6,178 nucleotides of DNA from assembly GCA_021839785.1 (NCBI GenBank), contig JAKCAB010000690.1, positions 1 to 6,178 on the forward strand, given 5' to 3'. The position numbers and the translations under genes are program-made. The first letter of the stretch is position 1; the number at the start of each line of letters is the position of its first letter. Below, in pieces: positions 1 through 5,917 of the stretch. This DNA is from a bacterium. GTDB taxonomy: Bacteria; Verrucomicrobiota; Verrucomicrobiae; Limisphaerales; J093. Below the pieces are notes generated by a model. The model was not told the DNA's origin and searched no databases. It saw only the letters and a program-made list of their open reading frames with translations.

Positions 1-1756
1 CGATCGCTTTGAAGGCCGGCGACGCGACCGCCCCACCCGTGTAAACGATGGCGCTCTTGATCGGTTCGTCCACCGCCACCAGGATGCACACTTGGGGGTC
101 GTCAGCCGGAAAGAAACCCACGAACGAGGAGTAATACTTGCCGCTGTGGTAAGTGCCGTTGACGCTCTTCTGGCCGGTGCCGGTTTTGCCCGCCACGGTG
201 TAATGGTCCAGACGGGCGCCCGGCGCGGTGCCTTCCGGCGACACCACCAGCTTCAACGCGCGGGTGAGTTCCCGCGCCGTGGCTTCGCTCACCACGCGGC
301 GCGGCGGATCGATCGGGTAACGGCTGGTGACATGGCCGCGCCCGTCCTCGAGATGATCCACCAGGCGGGGCCGCACCCACAGGCCGCCGTTGGCGATCGC
401 CGCAACCGCCATCGCCATCTGCAGCGGACTGGCGCAGATTTCCTGGCCCATTGGGATGCGCGTGATCGAAATGCCACTCCAGTCTTTGGGTGCACGCAAC
501 AGGCCGGGCGTCTCGTTCGGCAGCGGAATCTGGGTCGGCGCGCCAAAGCCGAAGTTGCGGATCGAGTTGTAGAACCGTTGGGCGCCGATCCGCACCGCGG
601 CCTTGGCGGCCCCGATGTTCGAGGATTTCTCGACCACTTCCGCGAAGGTGAGGATTTGGTGCGGGTGCGAATCGGTGAGATCGCTGCCGCCGTAACGCCA
701 ACGGCCGTTCTCGCAGTTCACGCGTTCGTCGAGCGTCAGCACCCCAGCCTCCAACGCCGTCGCGATGGTGACGGTCTTGAAGGTCGAACCCGGCTCATAC
801 ATGTCCGCGACGGCTCTATTCCGGTAGGCCGCCGGGTTGCTTCCCGGACGATTGAGATCGAACGTCGGCCAGTTCGCCATCGCCAGGATTTCGCCGGTCC
901 GCGGGCGCACGACGACGCCAATGACGCCGTTCGGCTTGAACTCCTCGGCCGCCTTGGCCAACTCAGTCTCGACGATGTATTGCACGCTGGCGTCGAGGGT
1001 GAGCACGAGCGTCTGACCGGGGCTGGGGGGCACGTTCACCTCGCCGGTTTGCCAGCCGTGCGTGCCGTTGAGCAGGTCGTCGAACGTCAACTCGAGGCCG
1101 GCCAGGCCGTGGTCCTCGAAGACGTAGCCTTCGTCGGTCTCCGTTTCGCCCGAGCCGACGAAGCCCACCACGTGCGCGGCCAGCGAACCGTTCGGGTACT
1201 GCCGCAGGTAGTCGTCTTGCGCAAAGATGCCGCGGCTGCGAATGGACCGCAGCAACAACCGCGCGCGCGGCTTCAACTTCTTCTCGTCCACGCCAAAGTC
1301 CAGCGTCGCCATCCGCTGGGTGATCTGCTGCCATTGTTCCAGCGACACCTTGTGTTTGAGCACCGCGTAGCGGCTGGTGATAACGACGTTCGAGCCGTTG
1401 ACCTGGCGGTGCAGCAACCGGGGTTGCAAATCCTTCAGGACCGCCGCCGCCGGCAGTTCGAGCAACGGCGCCAGCGTCCGGGCGAGCAATACGCGCTGGG
1501 GCGCCACCAGCTCCGGATTCGCGCAGACGGTTTTCACCGGCACGCTCGTCGCGAGCATTACGCCGCGGCTGTCGGCAATGCCCCCGCGTCGGGCCGGGAA
1601 GGTCCGCTTGAAATTCAGGTTCCGCCGCGCCTCTTCGCGAAATCGCGGATGTACGGTGATCTGCCGGTAAAACACCCAGCCCAACAGCGTGGAGAACGCG
1701 AGCAGCACCGTCACCGCCAACGTCGCGAGCCGCCCGTAACGGACCGGCCGGATCAT
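1..1756 (-). CDS. ftsI: Peptidoglycan D,D-transpeptidase FtsI (class B PBP, PBP3-like), 3' end cut by window
   Basis: Division-specific penicillin-binding protein that cross-links septal peptidoglycan in the periplasm, anchored in the inner membrane and working with FtsW and FtsL. 585 complete codons are visible. Seen: a short basic N-terminus, one membrane segment at about residues 10-30, the pedestal-domain motif RRGGIADSRG at 56-65, then the transpeptidase domain with the active-site tetrad S324-T-F-K327, S378-S-N380 and K524-T-G-T527. All three catalytic motifs of the family are intact and normally spaced. The frame is still open at the window edge (..SPAFKAI), where class B PBPs are near the end of the catalytic domain, so a short tail or a PASTA domain may follow outside. 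The ATG at 1756 is chosen because AGGAGGT lies 5 bases upstream and the membrane segment follows at once. It is the last visible gene of the minus-strand cluster, 97 bases after ftsL. Confidence 0.97.
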   Translation of the reverse strand, partial: MIRPVRYGRLATLAVTVLLAFSTLLGWVFYRQITVHPRFREEARRNLNFKRTFPARRGGIADSRGVMLATSVPVKTVCANPELVAPQRVLLARTLAPLLELPAAAVLKDLQPRLLHRQVNGSNVVITSRYAVLKHKVSLEQWQQITQRMATLDFGVDEKKLKPRARLLLRSIRSRGIFAQDDYLRQYPNGSLAAHVVGFVGSGETETDEGYVFEDHGLAGLELTFDDLLNGTHGWQTGEVNVPPSPGQTLVLTLDASVQYIVETELAKAAEEFKPNGVIGVVVRPRTGEILAMANWPTFDLNRPGSNPAAYRNRAVADMYEPGSTFKTVTIATALEAGVLTLDERVNCENGRWRYGGSDLTDSHPHQILTFAEVVEKSSNIGAAKAAVRIGAQRFYNSIRNFGFGAPTQIPLPNETPGLLRAPKDWSGISITRIPMGQEICASPLQMAMAVAAIANGGLWVRPRLVDHLEDGRGHVTSRYPIDPPRRVVSEATARELTRALKLVVSPEGTAPGARLDHYTVAGKTGTGQKSVNGTYHSGKYYSSFVGFFPADDPQVCILVAVDEPIKSAIVYTGGAVASPAFKAI

Positions 1757-1761
1757 GCGCC

Positions 1762-1768
1762 ACCTCCT
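1762..1768 (-). promoter_or_regulatory. Ribosome binding site of ftsI
   Basis: AGGAGGT on the minus strand, 5 bases before the ATG at 1756. It is a near-perfect anti-16S match and fixes the ftsI start. The gene sits 97 bases after ftsL, so it probably initiates independently rather than by coupling to ftsL. Confidence 0.8.
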
Positions 1769-1853
1769 GGGCGCGTCCGCCTCCCCGCCCGGCGACCGAT
1801 CGCCACCAGGCTGACTGTGATCATGAGGGAAGGGGCCTCCACGCGATGAGGGG

Positions 1854-2225
1854 TCAAGGATTCACCGCCCGGGCCGCGAGGCGCACCGCCGCCGGCGCGG
1901 TTTGCGCCGCGGCACCGACCGGCAACATTTCGACCCGGAGAATCTGCGAAGGCTCGGGCCGAACCAGCCCCAGCGCCTTGGCGCGCTCGTACAGCATTTC
2001 CGGCCGGGTCAGTTCGAGGCATTGAAATTCGAGCTGCTGGTTCTGTTTTTGGAGGGTGTCCAACAGGCGCCGGCGTTGGGTGTTGTCGCGCGCCAACTGC
2101 TCGTTGCGGTTGCGGTGCCAGACGAAGCCGATGCCCGCCGCCGCGAAGAACCCGCAGAGCAGGAACGCCAGCACCAACGGTCCAAACCGCAGGATGCTCG
2201 CAGGGGTTTTTCGGCTTTTGCGCAT
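1854..2225 (-). CDS. ftsL: FtsL-like cell division protein (single-pass, coiled coil)
   Basis: Small bitopic membrane protein of the divisome. FtsL pairs with FtsB and activates FtsWI septal peptidoglycan synthesis. Seen (123 aa from this start): basic cytoplasmic N-terminus MRKSRK, one membrane segment at about 11-35, a polar Gln/Leu/Arg-rich stretch at about 40-72 with coiled-coil character, and the segment RPEMLYERAKALGLVRPEPSQ at 74-94, which matches the conserved end of the FtsL/DivIC coil (P-x-x-hydrophobic-E-x-A-x-x-LGL-x-x-P). An Ala-rich tail follows. Primary sequence in this family is weak, so the call rests on topology plus position between rsmH and ftsI, the canonical place of ftsL. 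Start at 2225 is preferred for GGAG 7 bases upstream. An alternative ATG at 2249 overlaps the rsmH stop by one base (TGATG) and would add 8 residues (131 aa). The open frame extends further upstream, but that part lies inside rsmH and is not FtsL-like. Confidence 0.86.
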   Translation of the reverse strand: MRKSRKTPASILRFGPLVLAFLLCGFFAAAGIGFVWHRNRNEQLARDNTQRRRLLDTLQKQNQQLEFQCLELTRPEMLYERAKALGLVRPEPSQILRVEMLPVGAAAQTAPAAVRLAARAVNP

Positions 2226-2248
2226 CGTTCCGCTCCGTCCATCCGCCA

Positions 2249-3184
2249 TCAATCCGCCAGTTTTTCCATCACCCGCAATTGGGCCGACCGCGCCCGCGGA
2301 TTGGCCGCCAATTCCTCGTCCGTCGGCACCACCGCCCGGCGCGTGACCCAGTTCAATTGTGCCGGTCGCAGGCGACGCAGTTCCGGCACATCCACCTCGC
2401 CCGCCACTTCGTAATCGCGCGCCCGCACCCGGCCGAACCGCCGGACCACCCGCACCTCGCCGGAGTGGAACGTCACGCACGCGAGCCTTCCGCCGCACCG
2501 CAGAACCCGCCAGGCCGCTTCCAACCCGCGTTCGAGCGCGCCTAATTCGTCGTTCACCACCATGCGAAGCGCCTGGAACACCCGCGTCGCCGGATGCACC
2601 GCCGCCCCGCGCCGCGGCACCACGCGCTCGATCAGCCCCGCCAGTTGGCGCGTCGTGGTGAACGGCGACCGCTCCCGGTCTTCCGCAATCGCACGCGCAA
2701 TCCGCCGCGCATGCCGTTCATCCCCCAGCTCGGCGAACAGCCGCGCCAGTTCCTCCGCCGGCGTCTCGTTCACCCAATCCGCCGCGGTGCGTCCGACCTG
2801 TGGGTTCATCCGCATGTCCAGCGGCCCGTCGTTCACGAAACTGAAGCCGCGCTCCGCCGTGTCGATTTGGTGCGAGCTCACGCCCAAGTCGGCGACCACA
2901 CCCTCGCAACTGCCCGGCGCCAGCCATTCCCCCAACCGCTCGAAAGCGCCCAGCCGCAGCTCGAACCGCCCGGCAAAACCCGCCAGTCGCTCCGCCGCCG
3001 CCGCAATCGCTGCCGGATCGCGATCGCAACCGAACAACCACCCGGACGGCGCGCTCGCTTCCAGCAGCGCCGCCGCGTGACCGCCGCCGCCGACCGTGGC
3101 GTCCACGTAGCGCCCGCCCGCGCGCGGTTGCAGCCCCGCCACGACCTCGGCCAACAGCACCGGCCGATGTTGGAAGCCTCCCAC
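2249..3184 (-). CDS. rsmH: 16S rRNA (cytosine-1402-N4)-methyltransferase RsmH (MraW)
   Basis: SAM-dependent cytosolic enzyme that N4-methylates C1402 in the 16S rRNA decoding centre; it is a standard second-position gene of dcw clusters. 311 aa, the normal length. Seen: the start motif HRPVLLAEV at 6-14, SAM-binding DATVGGGGH at 28-36, acidic CDRD at 53-56, DLGVSS at 99-104 followed by ERGFSF and DGPLDMRM at 111-126, HPATRVFQALRM at 197-208, FHS at 239-241, and the terminal RARSAQLRV signature at 298-305. One deviation: after FHS the protein reads GEVR where most RsmH proteins have LEDR. The start is GTG at 3184, chosen because GAGGAGG lies 7 bases upstream and the family N-terminus begins right there. 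The stop is in direct contact with the possible ftsL start, and the gene is probably co-translated with its upstream neighbour. Confidence 0.97.
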   Translation of the reverse strand: MGGFQHRPVLLAEVVAGLQPRAGGRYVDATVGGGGHAAALLEASAPSGWLFGCDRDPAAIAAAAERLAGFAGRFELRLGAFERLGEWLAPGSCEGVVADLGVSSHQIDTAERGFSFVNDGPLDMRMNPQVGRTAADWVNETPAEELARLFAELGDERHARRIARAIAEDRERSPFTTTRQLAGLIERVVPRRGAAVHPATRVFQALRMVVNDELGALERGLEAAWRVLRCGGRLACVTFHSGEVRVVRRFGRVRARDYEVAGEVDVPELRRLRPAQLNWVTRRAVVPTDEELAANPRARSAQLRVMEKLAD

Positions 3185-3191
3185 CGGGCAG

Positions 3192-3198
3192 CCTCCTC
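3192..3198 (-). promoter_or_regulatory. Ribosome binding site of rsmH, overlapping the stop of the upstream gene
   Basis: GAGGAGG on the minus strand, 7 bases before the GTG at 3184. The TGA of the preceding gene (3199..3197) shares its last two bases with this site (TGAGGAGG). Ribosomes ending the upstream gene therefore stop on the rsmH initiation site, an arrangement typical of translational coupling. It also supports the GTG start over internal alternatives. Confidence 0.8.
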
Positions 3199-3739
3199 AA
3201 CCAGCCTGCCACCGGAACCATTGCCGCCAATGCGCCAGCCACCCTCGCCAGCCAGCGCTGGCCGGATTCCGGCGCGGCCGCTCGGTTTTCAGCAGACTCG
3301 CGACTCCCGCCGGACGGGCGCGCGGAATCAGTTCCAGGTCATCCGCGTAAAGGTCGTTCCGCACCACGCGCACCGCTTCGAGCGACAGCTCGCCTTGCAC
3401 GGGCGCGCCCCCGCGCGTGCGCCGACGCGCCGGCGCCACCGCCACCTGCCGGGGCTTTTCTGATTCGGGCTTTACGAGCTGCGTCGCCGTCAGCGCCGGG
3501 ATGGTTTGTCGCTCATTCAGCGGCAATTCCGGTGCGGCGTCTGTTTGCGGTTCTGTAACAGCCGGCTTGGCCAGCGGCAGTGTCGCCGTTTGCGCCTGAA
3601 CTTCGCCCGCCTCCGCGCCGGCGAACGCCCGTTCGCGGCCGAAGTTGGGCAAAAGATCGTTCGCCACGCGATACGGCGCGGGCTGGTTTCGCACGCTGCC
3701 AAAGGCGCGGCCGATGGTGAGTAATCCCAGCAGGCTCAT
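3197..3739 (-). CDS. Unknown protein encoded between mraZ and rsmH, with Trp-patterned amphipathic C-terminus
   Basis: I do not recognise a named family. 180 aa. Seen: a hydrophobic, weakly amphipathic N-terminus (MSLLGLLTIGRAFGS), then PAPYRVANDLLPNFG at 20-34. A low-complexity Ala/Pro/Glu/Thr linker of about 70 residues follows, then a basic RRRTRGG patch (105-111). After it comes an ordered-looking block GELSLEAVRVVRNDL (116-130) followed by ADDLELIP. The C-terminus has Trp at 164, 167, 171, 174 and 177 with Arg at 165, 172 and 176, i.e. one Trp face of a helix. There is no classical signal peptide or full membrane span. Reality as a gene is supported by ATGA overlap with the mraZ stop, by the rsmH binding site attached to its own stop, and by sensible composition. 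Placement implies co-expression with division genes. Peripheral membrane or divisome association is my inference. Similar small genes may occupy this slot in other Verrucomicrobiota, but I cannot verify that. Confidence 0.82.
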   Translation of the reverse strand: MSLLGLLTIGRAFGSVRNQPAPYRVANDLLPNFGRERAFAGAEAGEVQAQTATLPLAKPAVTEPQTDAAPELPLNERQTIPALTATQLVKPESEKPRQVAVAPARRRTRGGAPVQGELSLEAVRVVRNDLYADDLELIPRARPAGVASLLKTERPRRNPASAGWRGWLAHWRQWFRWQAG

Positions 3740-4203
3740 ATCATCAGTCCCTCCAGCGTTTCGTCAGGCACCTGGTCGATCTGGCTTAGCGTTCCAGTCA
3801 ACCGACCTGGTTCCCAGACCTCGAACTTGTCCAAGCCGCCCACCAGTGCGGCCTTCGAACTCACGTTCACGAGACCCGCGAGCTTCTCGCCCAGACACAG
3901 GCGTCCCGCGTCATCGAGCTTCTTGCGCACCGCGGAGCTGGCGATGGCACGCTGCACCACCGCGCCCTGCGTGCTGGTGAGCGAGAAACTGGATTTCAAT
4001 TTCGCCAACGCCGTCTCCCAGCGGTCGGGCGGCAGCACCAACAAATGGTCCGGCCGCTTCAACGGCCAGGGAATCATGGTAAAGAGCGCGTCCTTGTCCT
4101 GGGGGCGCCAGACACTTGGGATCATGACGCGAAAACTGCCGTCCACGCCGTGCTCGAAACAGCCGGTGTACTCCACTGCCGCGTTGACCGTCGAATCCGC
4201 CAT
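3736..4203 (-). CDS. mraZ: Transcriptional regulator MraZ
   Basis: First gene of the dcw cluster. MraZ is a DNA-binding protein of the AbrB/SpoVT fold that forms rings, binds direct repeats in its own promoter and controls the cluster (a repressor in E. coli; an activator in some mollicutes). 155 aa, within the family range. Seen: two copies of the domain, each with the DxxxR signature: D21-GSF-R25 followed by VMIP, and D97-DAG-R101 followed by LCLG. The second copy has lost the usual I-P after the Arg. About ten residues precede the usual MraZ N-terminus (here EYTGCFEHGVDG). No Shine-Dalgarno is visible before the ATG at 4203; an in-frame GTG nine codons later has none either, so the ATG is kept. 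The stop overlaps the next gene by ATGA. A repeat array matching a MraZ operator lies 20 bases upstream of the start. Confidence 0.95.
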   Translation of the reverse strand: MADSTVNAAVEYTGCFEHGVDGSFRVMIPSVWRPQDKDALFTMIPWPLKRPDHLLVLPPDRWETALAKLKSSFSLTSTQGAVVQRAIASSAVRKKLDDAGRLCLGEKLAGLVNVSSKAALVGGLDKFEVWEPGRLTGTLSQIDQVPDETLEGLMI

Positions 4204-4223
4204 CTGAACGCAAAAGCCCGCAA

Positions 4224-4273
4224 TCGCCCTCAGTTACCGTTATTTCCCCTTAGTTACCTTTCATTCCCCTTTG
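4224..4273 (-). promoter_or_regulatory. MraZ operator: five 10-bp direct repeats
   Basis: On the minus strand, reading toward mraZ, the units are CAAAGGGGAA, TGAAAGGTAA, CTAAGGGGAA, ATAACGGTAA and CTGAGGGCGA, exactly abutting. Positions 4 (A), 6-7 (GG) and 10 (A) are invariant. Known MraZ sites are 3-4 short G-containing direct repeats spaced 10 bases apart before mraZ (TGGGN in E. coli). Placement, spacing and G-core agree with that. Units 1 and 3 match at 9 of 10 bases, and 2 and 4 at 7 of 10, giving a 20-bp sub-period. That the array binds MraZ is inference from position and family knowledge. Confidence 0.85.
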
Positions 4274-4279
4274 GGTCAA
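4251..4279 (-). promoter_or_regulatory. Candidate mraZ promoter embedded in the repeat array
   Basis: TTGACC (4279..4274) is a 5-of-6 match to the -35 consensus. After a 17-base spacer comes TAACTA (4256..4251), a poor -10 element. The spacer and -10 fall within repeat units 1 to 3, so a protein on the array would block polymerase, as expected for autorepression. The -35 is convincing; the -10 is not, so the exact promoter is uncertain. Confidence 0.4.
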
Positions 4280-4308
4280 CTGAAATTGCGCCCGCTCCGA
4301 ACCTGCTT

Positions 4309-4328
4309 TTGTTCACCTCTTGTTCACC
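4309..4328. repeat. Direct repeat TTGTTCACC x2, 11-bp period
   Basis: TTGTTCACC occurs at 4309..4317 and again at 4320..4328, identical over 9 bases and offset by 11, close to one helical turn. On the minus strand it reads GGTGAACAA twice, about 30 to 50 bases upstream of the candidate mraZ -35. It could be a binding site for a second regulator of mraZ or of the divergent dprA. No family can be named from sequence alone. Confidence 0.4.
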
Positions 4329-4330
4329 AA

Positions 4331-4552
4331 AGCGATATCAGCCATCGCGAAATCGCTGACGAGGCCGCGCGGCAGCCACCGTAATTCGAGTGTGCCGAAA
4401 ACCAAACCGCAAATCGTGCGTTGCCACGAATCGACTCCTTGGTGTGCATCCGTGTCCATTCGTGGTTCTCCCCGCCCGAACGCTGTCCCAATTCGCGGCC
4501 AGTTCGCGCAAGCGGCTTGTCGGCCGCCGCGCCATCGGTTATCCCAGCCGGC
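4331..4552. other. dprA-proximal part of the mraZ-dprA intergenic region
   Basis: With the operator and direct repeat, this completes a 349-base gene-free gap (4204..4552). I see no credible gene here. Open frames run through it on both strands, but on the plus strand they are an upstream extension of dprA with no family similarity, and on the minus strand they are antisense to dprA. It contains the dispersed-type repeat described separately at 4424..4465. No clear promoter or Shine-Dalgarno for dprA was found; TTGTCG at 4517..4522 is a possible -35, but there is no acceptable -10 after it. Confidence 0.6.
4424..4465. repeat. Dispersed-type intergenic repeat with 8-bp inverted ends
   Basis: CCACGAAT (4424..4431) and ATTCGTGG (4458..4465) are perfect inverted ends of a 42-base element. 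Read on the minus strand, the inner part has 10-base phased copies of ACGAATGGAC and ACGGATGCAC. Conceptual translations give HEWTRMHTK on one strand and IRVHSWF on the other. From memory, these peptides recur in spurious annotated proteins of Verrucomicrobia, Planctomycetes and other phyla because a related intergenic repeat is widespread. Membership in that family is recalled knowledge, not a search result. Confidence 0.55.
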
Positions 4553-5659
4553 ATGGATTCCCGCGAAGCCTTGATCGCCCTCAACCTGGTGGACCACGTC
4601 GGACCGGTGCGGCTGCGCCAACTCCTCGAACATTTCGGCGACGCGCCCGCCATCCTCGCGGCCTCGAAGGCCGAACTGGCGCGCGTCCGCGGCATCGGCG
4701 AGGAAACCGCCGCGGCCATCGCCGGTTGGCAAAGCACCGTGGACCTGGCCGCGGAACTCCAGCGCATCCGCGATTTCGGCTGCCAAGTAGTCATCCAGGC
4801 TGACGAGGCTTACCCGGAACTGCTGCGCCAGATTTATGACCCGCCGATTGTGTTATACGTGAAAGGCAGTTTGCTCCCGCGCGACAAGAACGCCGTCGCC
4901 ATGGTGGGCGCGCGCCGCACCACGCATTACGGCCTGGAAAGCGCCCGCCGGCTCGCCTACCAACTCGCCTACTGCGGCGTGACCGTGGTCAGCGGCGGCG
5001 CCCGCGGCATCGACACCGCGTCGCATCAAGGCGCGCTCGCGGCCAAAGGCCGGACCATCGCGGTCCTCGGCGCCGGCATCAACCAGGTGTTCCCGCCCGA
5101 GAACGCCGAACTCTTCGAGCGCATCGCGGCCAACGGCGCGGTCCTGACCCAGTTCCCGTTCAACCGGCCCGCGGACAAACAATCCTTCCCGATCCGCAAC
5201 CGCATCGTCGCCGGCATGACGCTGGGCACGGTGGTCGTGGAAGCCGACCTGAACAGCGGCGCACTGATCACCGCCGGCATGGCTGTCGATAACGGCCGGC
5301 AAGTTTTCGCCGTGCCGGGCCGAATCGATTCGCCGCAGAGCAAAGGCTGCCACGACCTCATCAAGAAAGGCGCGAAACTGTGCGAAGCCGCTGAGGACGT
5401 GTTGGGCGAGTTCGAGTATCTGTTCCCGACCAGCAACCGCCCGCCGGGTCCGGCCGAGACTGGCAGCCTGCCCGCGCTCACGCTCTCCGACCACGAACAG
5501 CGCGTGTTTGACCTGCTCGGCAAGGAGGAAATGCCGATGGACGACGTGATCCGCCGCAGCGGCCTGCCGGCATCGACGGTGTCCGTCACGTTGCTGACAT
5601 TGGAAATGAAGAAACTCGTCCGGCAACTGCCGGGGAAGCTGTTCGTGCGCGCAGGCTGA
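4553..5659 (+). CDS. dprA: DNA-processing protein DprA (Smf)
   Basis: Cytosolic protein that binds incoming single-stranded DNA during natural transformation and loads RecA onto it; also kept in many bacteria not known to be competent. 368 aa. Seen: an N-terminal helix-hairpin-helix/SAM-like region at about 5-60 (VGPVRLRQLL, VRGIGEETAAAIAGW), the Rossmann-type core with VGARRTTHYG at 118-127, SGGARGIDTASHQGAL at 147-162, SFPIRNRIVAG at 211-221, VVVEADLNSGALITA at 227-241 and FAVPGR at 252-257, then a C-terminal winged-helix domain at about 308-366. All core signatures are present. A small change is TQFPF (199-203), where many DprA proteins have SE-aromatic-P. The ATG at 4553 is chosen because the family N-terminus starts here. 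An upstream in-frame ATG at 4421 would translate the intergenic repeat. No Shine-Dalgarno is visible. It is transcribed divergently from mraZ. Confidence 0.97.
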   Translation: MDSREALIALNLVDHVGPVRLRQLLEHFGDAPAILAASKAELARVRGIGEETAAAIAGWQSTVDLAAELQRIRDFGCQVVIQADEAYPELLRQIYDPPIVLYVKGSLLPRDKNAVAMVGARRTTHYGLESARRLAYQLAYCGVTVVSGGARGIDTASHQGALAAKGRTIAVLGAGINQVFPPENAELFERIAANGAVLTQFPFNRPADKQSFPIRNRIVAGMTLGTVVVEADLNSGALITAGMAVDNGRQVFAVPGRIDSPQSKGCHDLIKKGAKLCEAAEDVLGEFEYLFPTSNRPPGPAETGSLPALTLSDHEQRVFDLLGKEEMPMDDVIRRSGLPASTVSVTLLTLEMKKLVRQLPGKLFVRAG

Positions 5660-5726
5660 GTCGTCGCGAGCCGTCAGACAAAACAGACGCGGTCCACGCG
5701 GAGATTACCGGAATGGCGCAACATCC

Positions 5727-5882
5727 TTACTCTGCATACCCCCTCGGATACGCTTCGTGCCAGGCCCAGGCGCTGGCGACGATGGCTTCGAGTTTCGGGA
5801 ATTGCGGTTGCCAGCCTAGATCCTTCATCGCCCGCTCGGCCGACGTCGCCGACCGCAGCAAATTGACCGGCCGGCGACGAAC
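5727..5882 (-). pseudogene. galE: C-terminal remnant of a GalE-type UDP-glucose 4-epimerase
   Basis: On the minus strand, ending at TAA (5729..5727), about 50 codons read as the tail of an extended short-chain dehydrogenase epimerase: NLLRSATSAERAMKDLGW, then QPQFPKLEAIVASAWAWHEA and YPRGYAE. GalE proteins end in just this pattern (S-x-x-KA-x-x-x-LGW-x-P, then IV-x-SAW-x-W-x-x-x-x-P-x-GY). The usual preceding RRAGDPxxLVAS segment is only partly recognisable (RRRPVN). Further upstream the frame lacks epimerase character and meets a TGA at 5930..5928, so the Rossmann NAD-binding domain and catalytic residues are absent. It is therefore a broken gene, not an enzyme. It converges with dprA, 67 bases away, and its break point abuts the toxin-antitoxin promoter, suggesting that the module's arrival or a linked deletion removed the 5' part. 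Confidence 0.75.
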
Positions 5883-5917
5883 CACAAGCCTGCGCTTCCC
5901 TTGGCGCTGGTCGCGGC

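Noticed and set aside
963..1763. 266-codon minus-strand frame starting near ftsI
   Set aside because: It is an out-of-phase shadow of ftsI with an Arg/Gly/Ala-rich translation and no motifs.
1791..1804. Small hairpin GGCGA-TCGG-TCGCC between ftsL and ftsI as a terminator
   Set aside because: The stem is only 5 bp and no T-tract follows. Terminating before ftsI would also split an expected operon.
92..1849. 585-codon open frame on the plus strand
   Set aside because: It lies antisense to ftsI, whose catalytic motifs are all intact. The translation is Arg/His/Gln-rich without family similarity, typical of the complement of a GC-rich gene.
2594..3463. 289-codon plus-strand frame
   Set aside because: It is antisense to rsmH and the unknown dcw gene. 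It has repetitive Arg/Pro/Gln/His composition and no start context.
4421..4552. 44-residue N-terminal extension of DprA from the upstream ATG
   Set aside because: It would translate the dispersed-type repeat (IRVHSWF). The DprA family N-terminus begins at the ATG at 4553.
4313..4794. Two minus-strand frames of about 156 codons overlapping the dprA start
   Set aside because: They are antisense to the dprA N-terminus, and their C-terminal half translates the intergenic repeat. No protein family is recognisable.
4853..5626. 257-codon minus-strand frame inside dprA
   Set aside because: It is the antisense shadow of a gene with complete DprA motifs; no independent support.
5660..5726. Terminator after dprA
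   Set aside because: Only short 4-bp CGCG pairings are visible and no T-run follows; nothing supports an intrinsic terminator.
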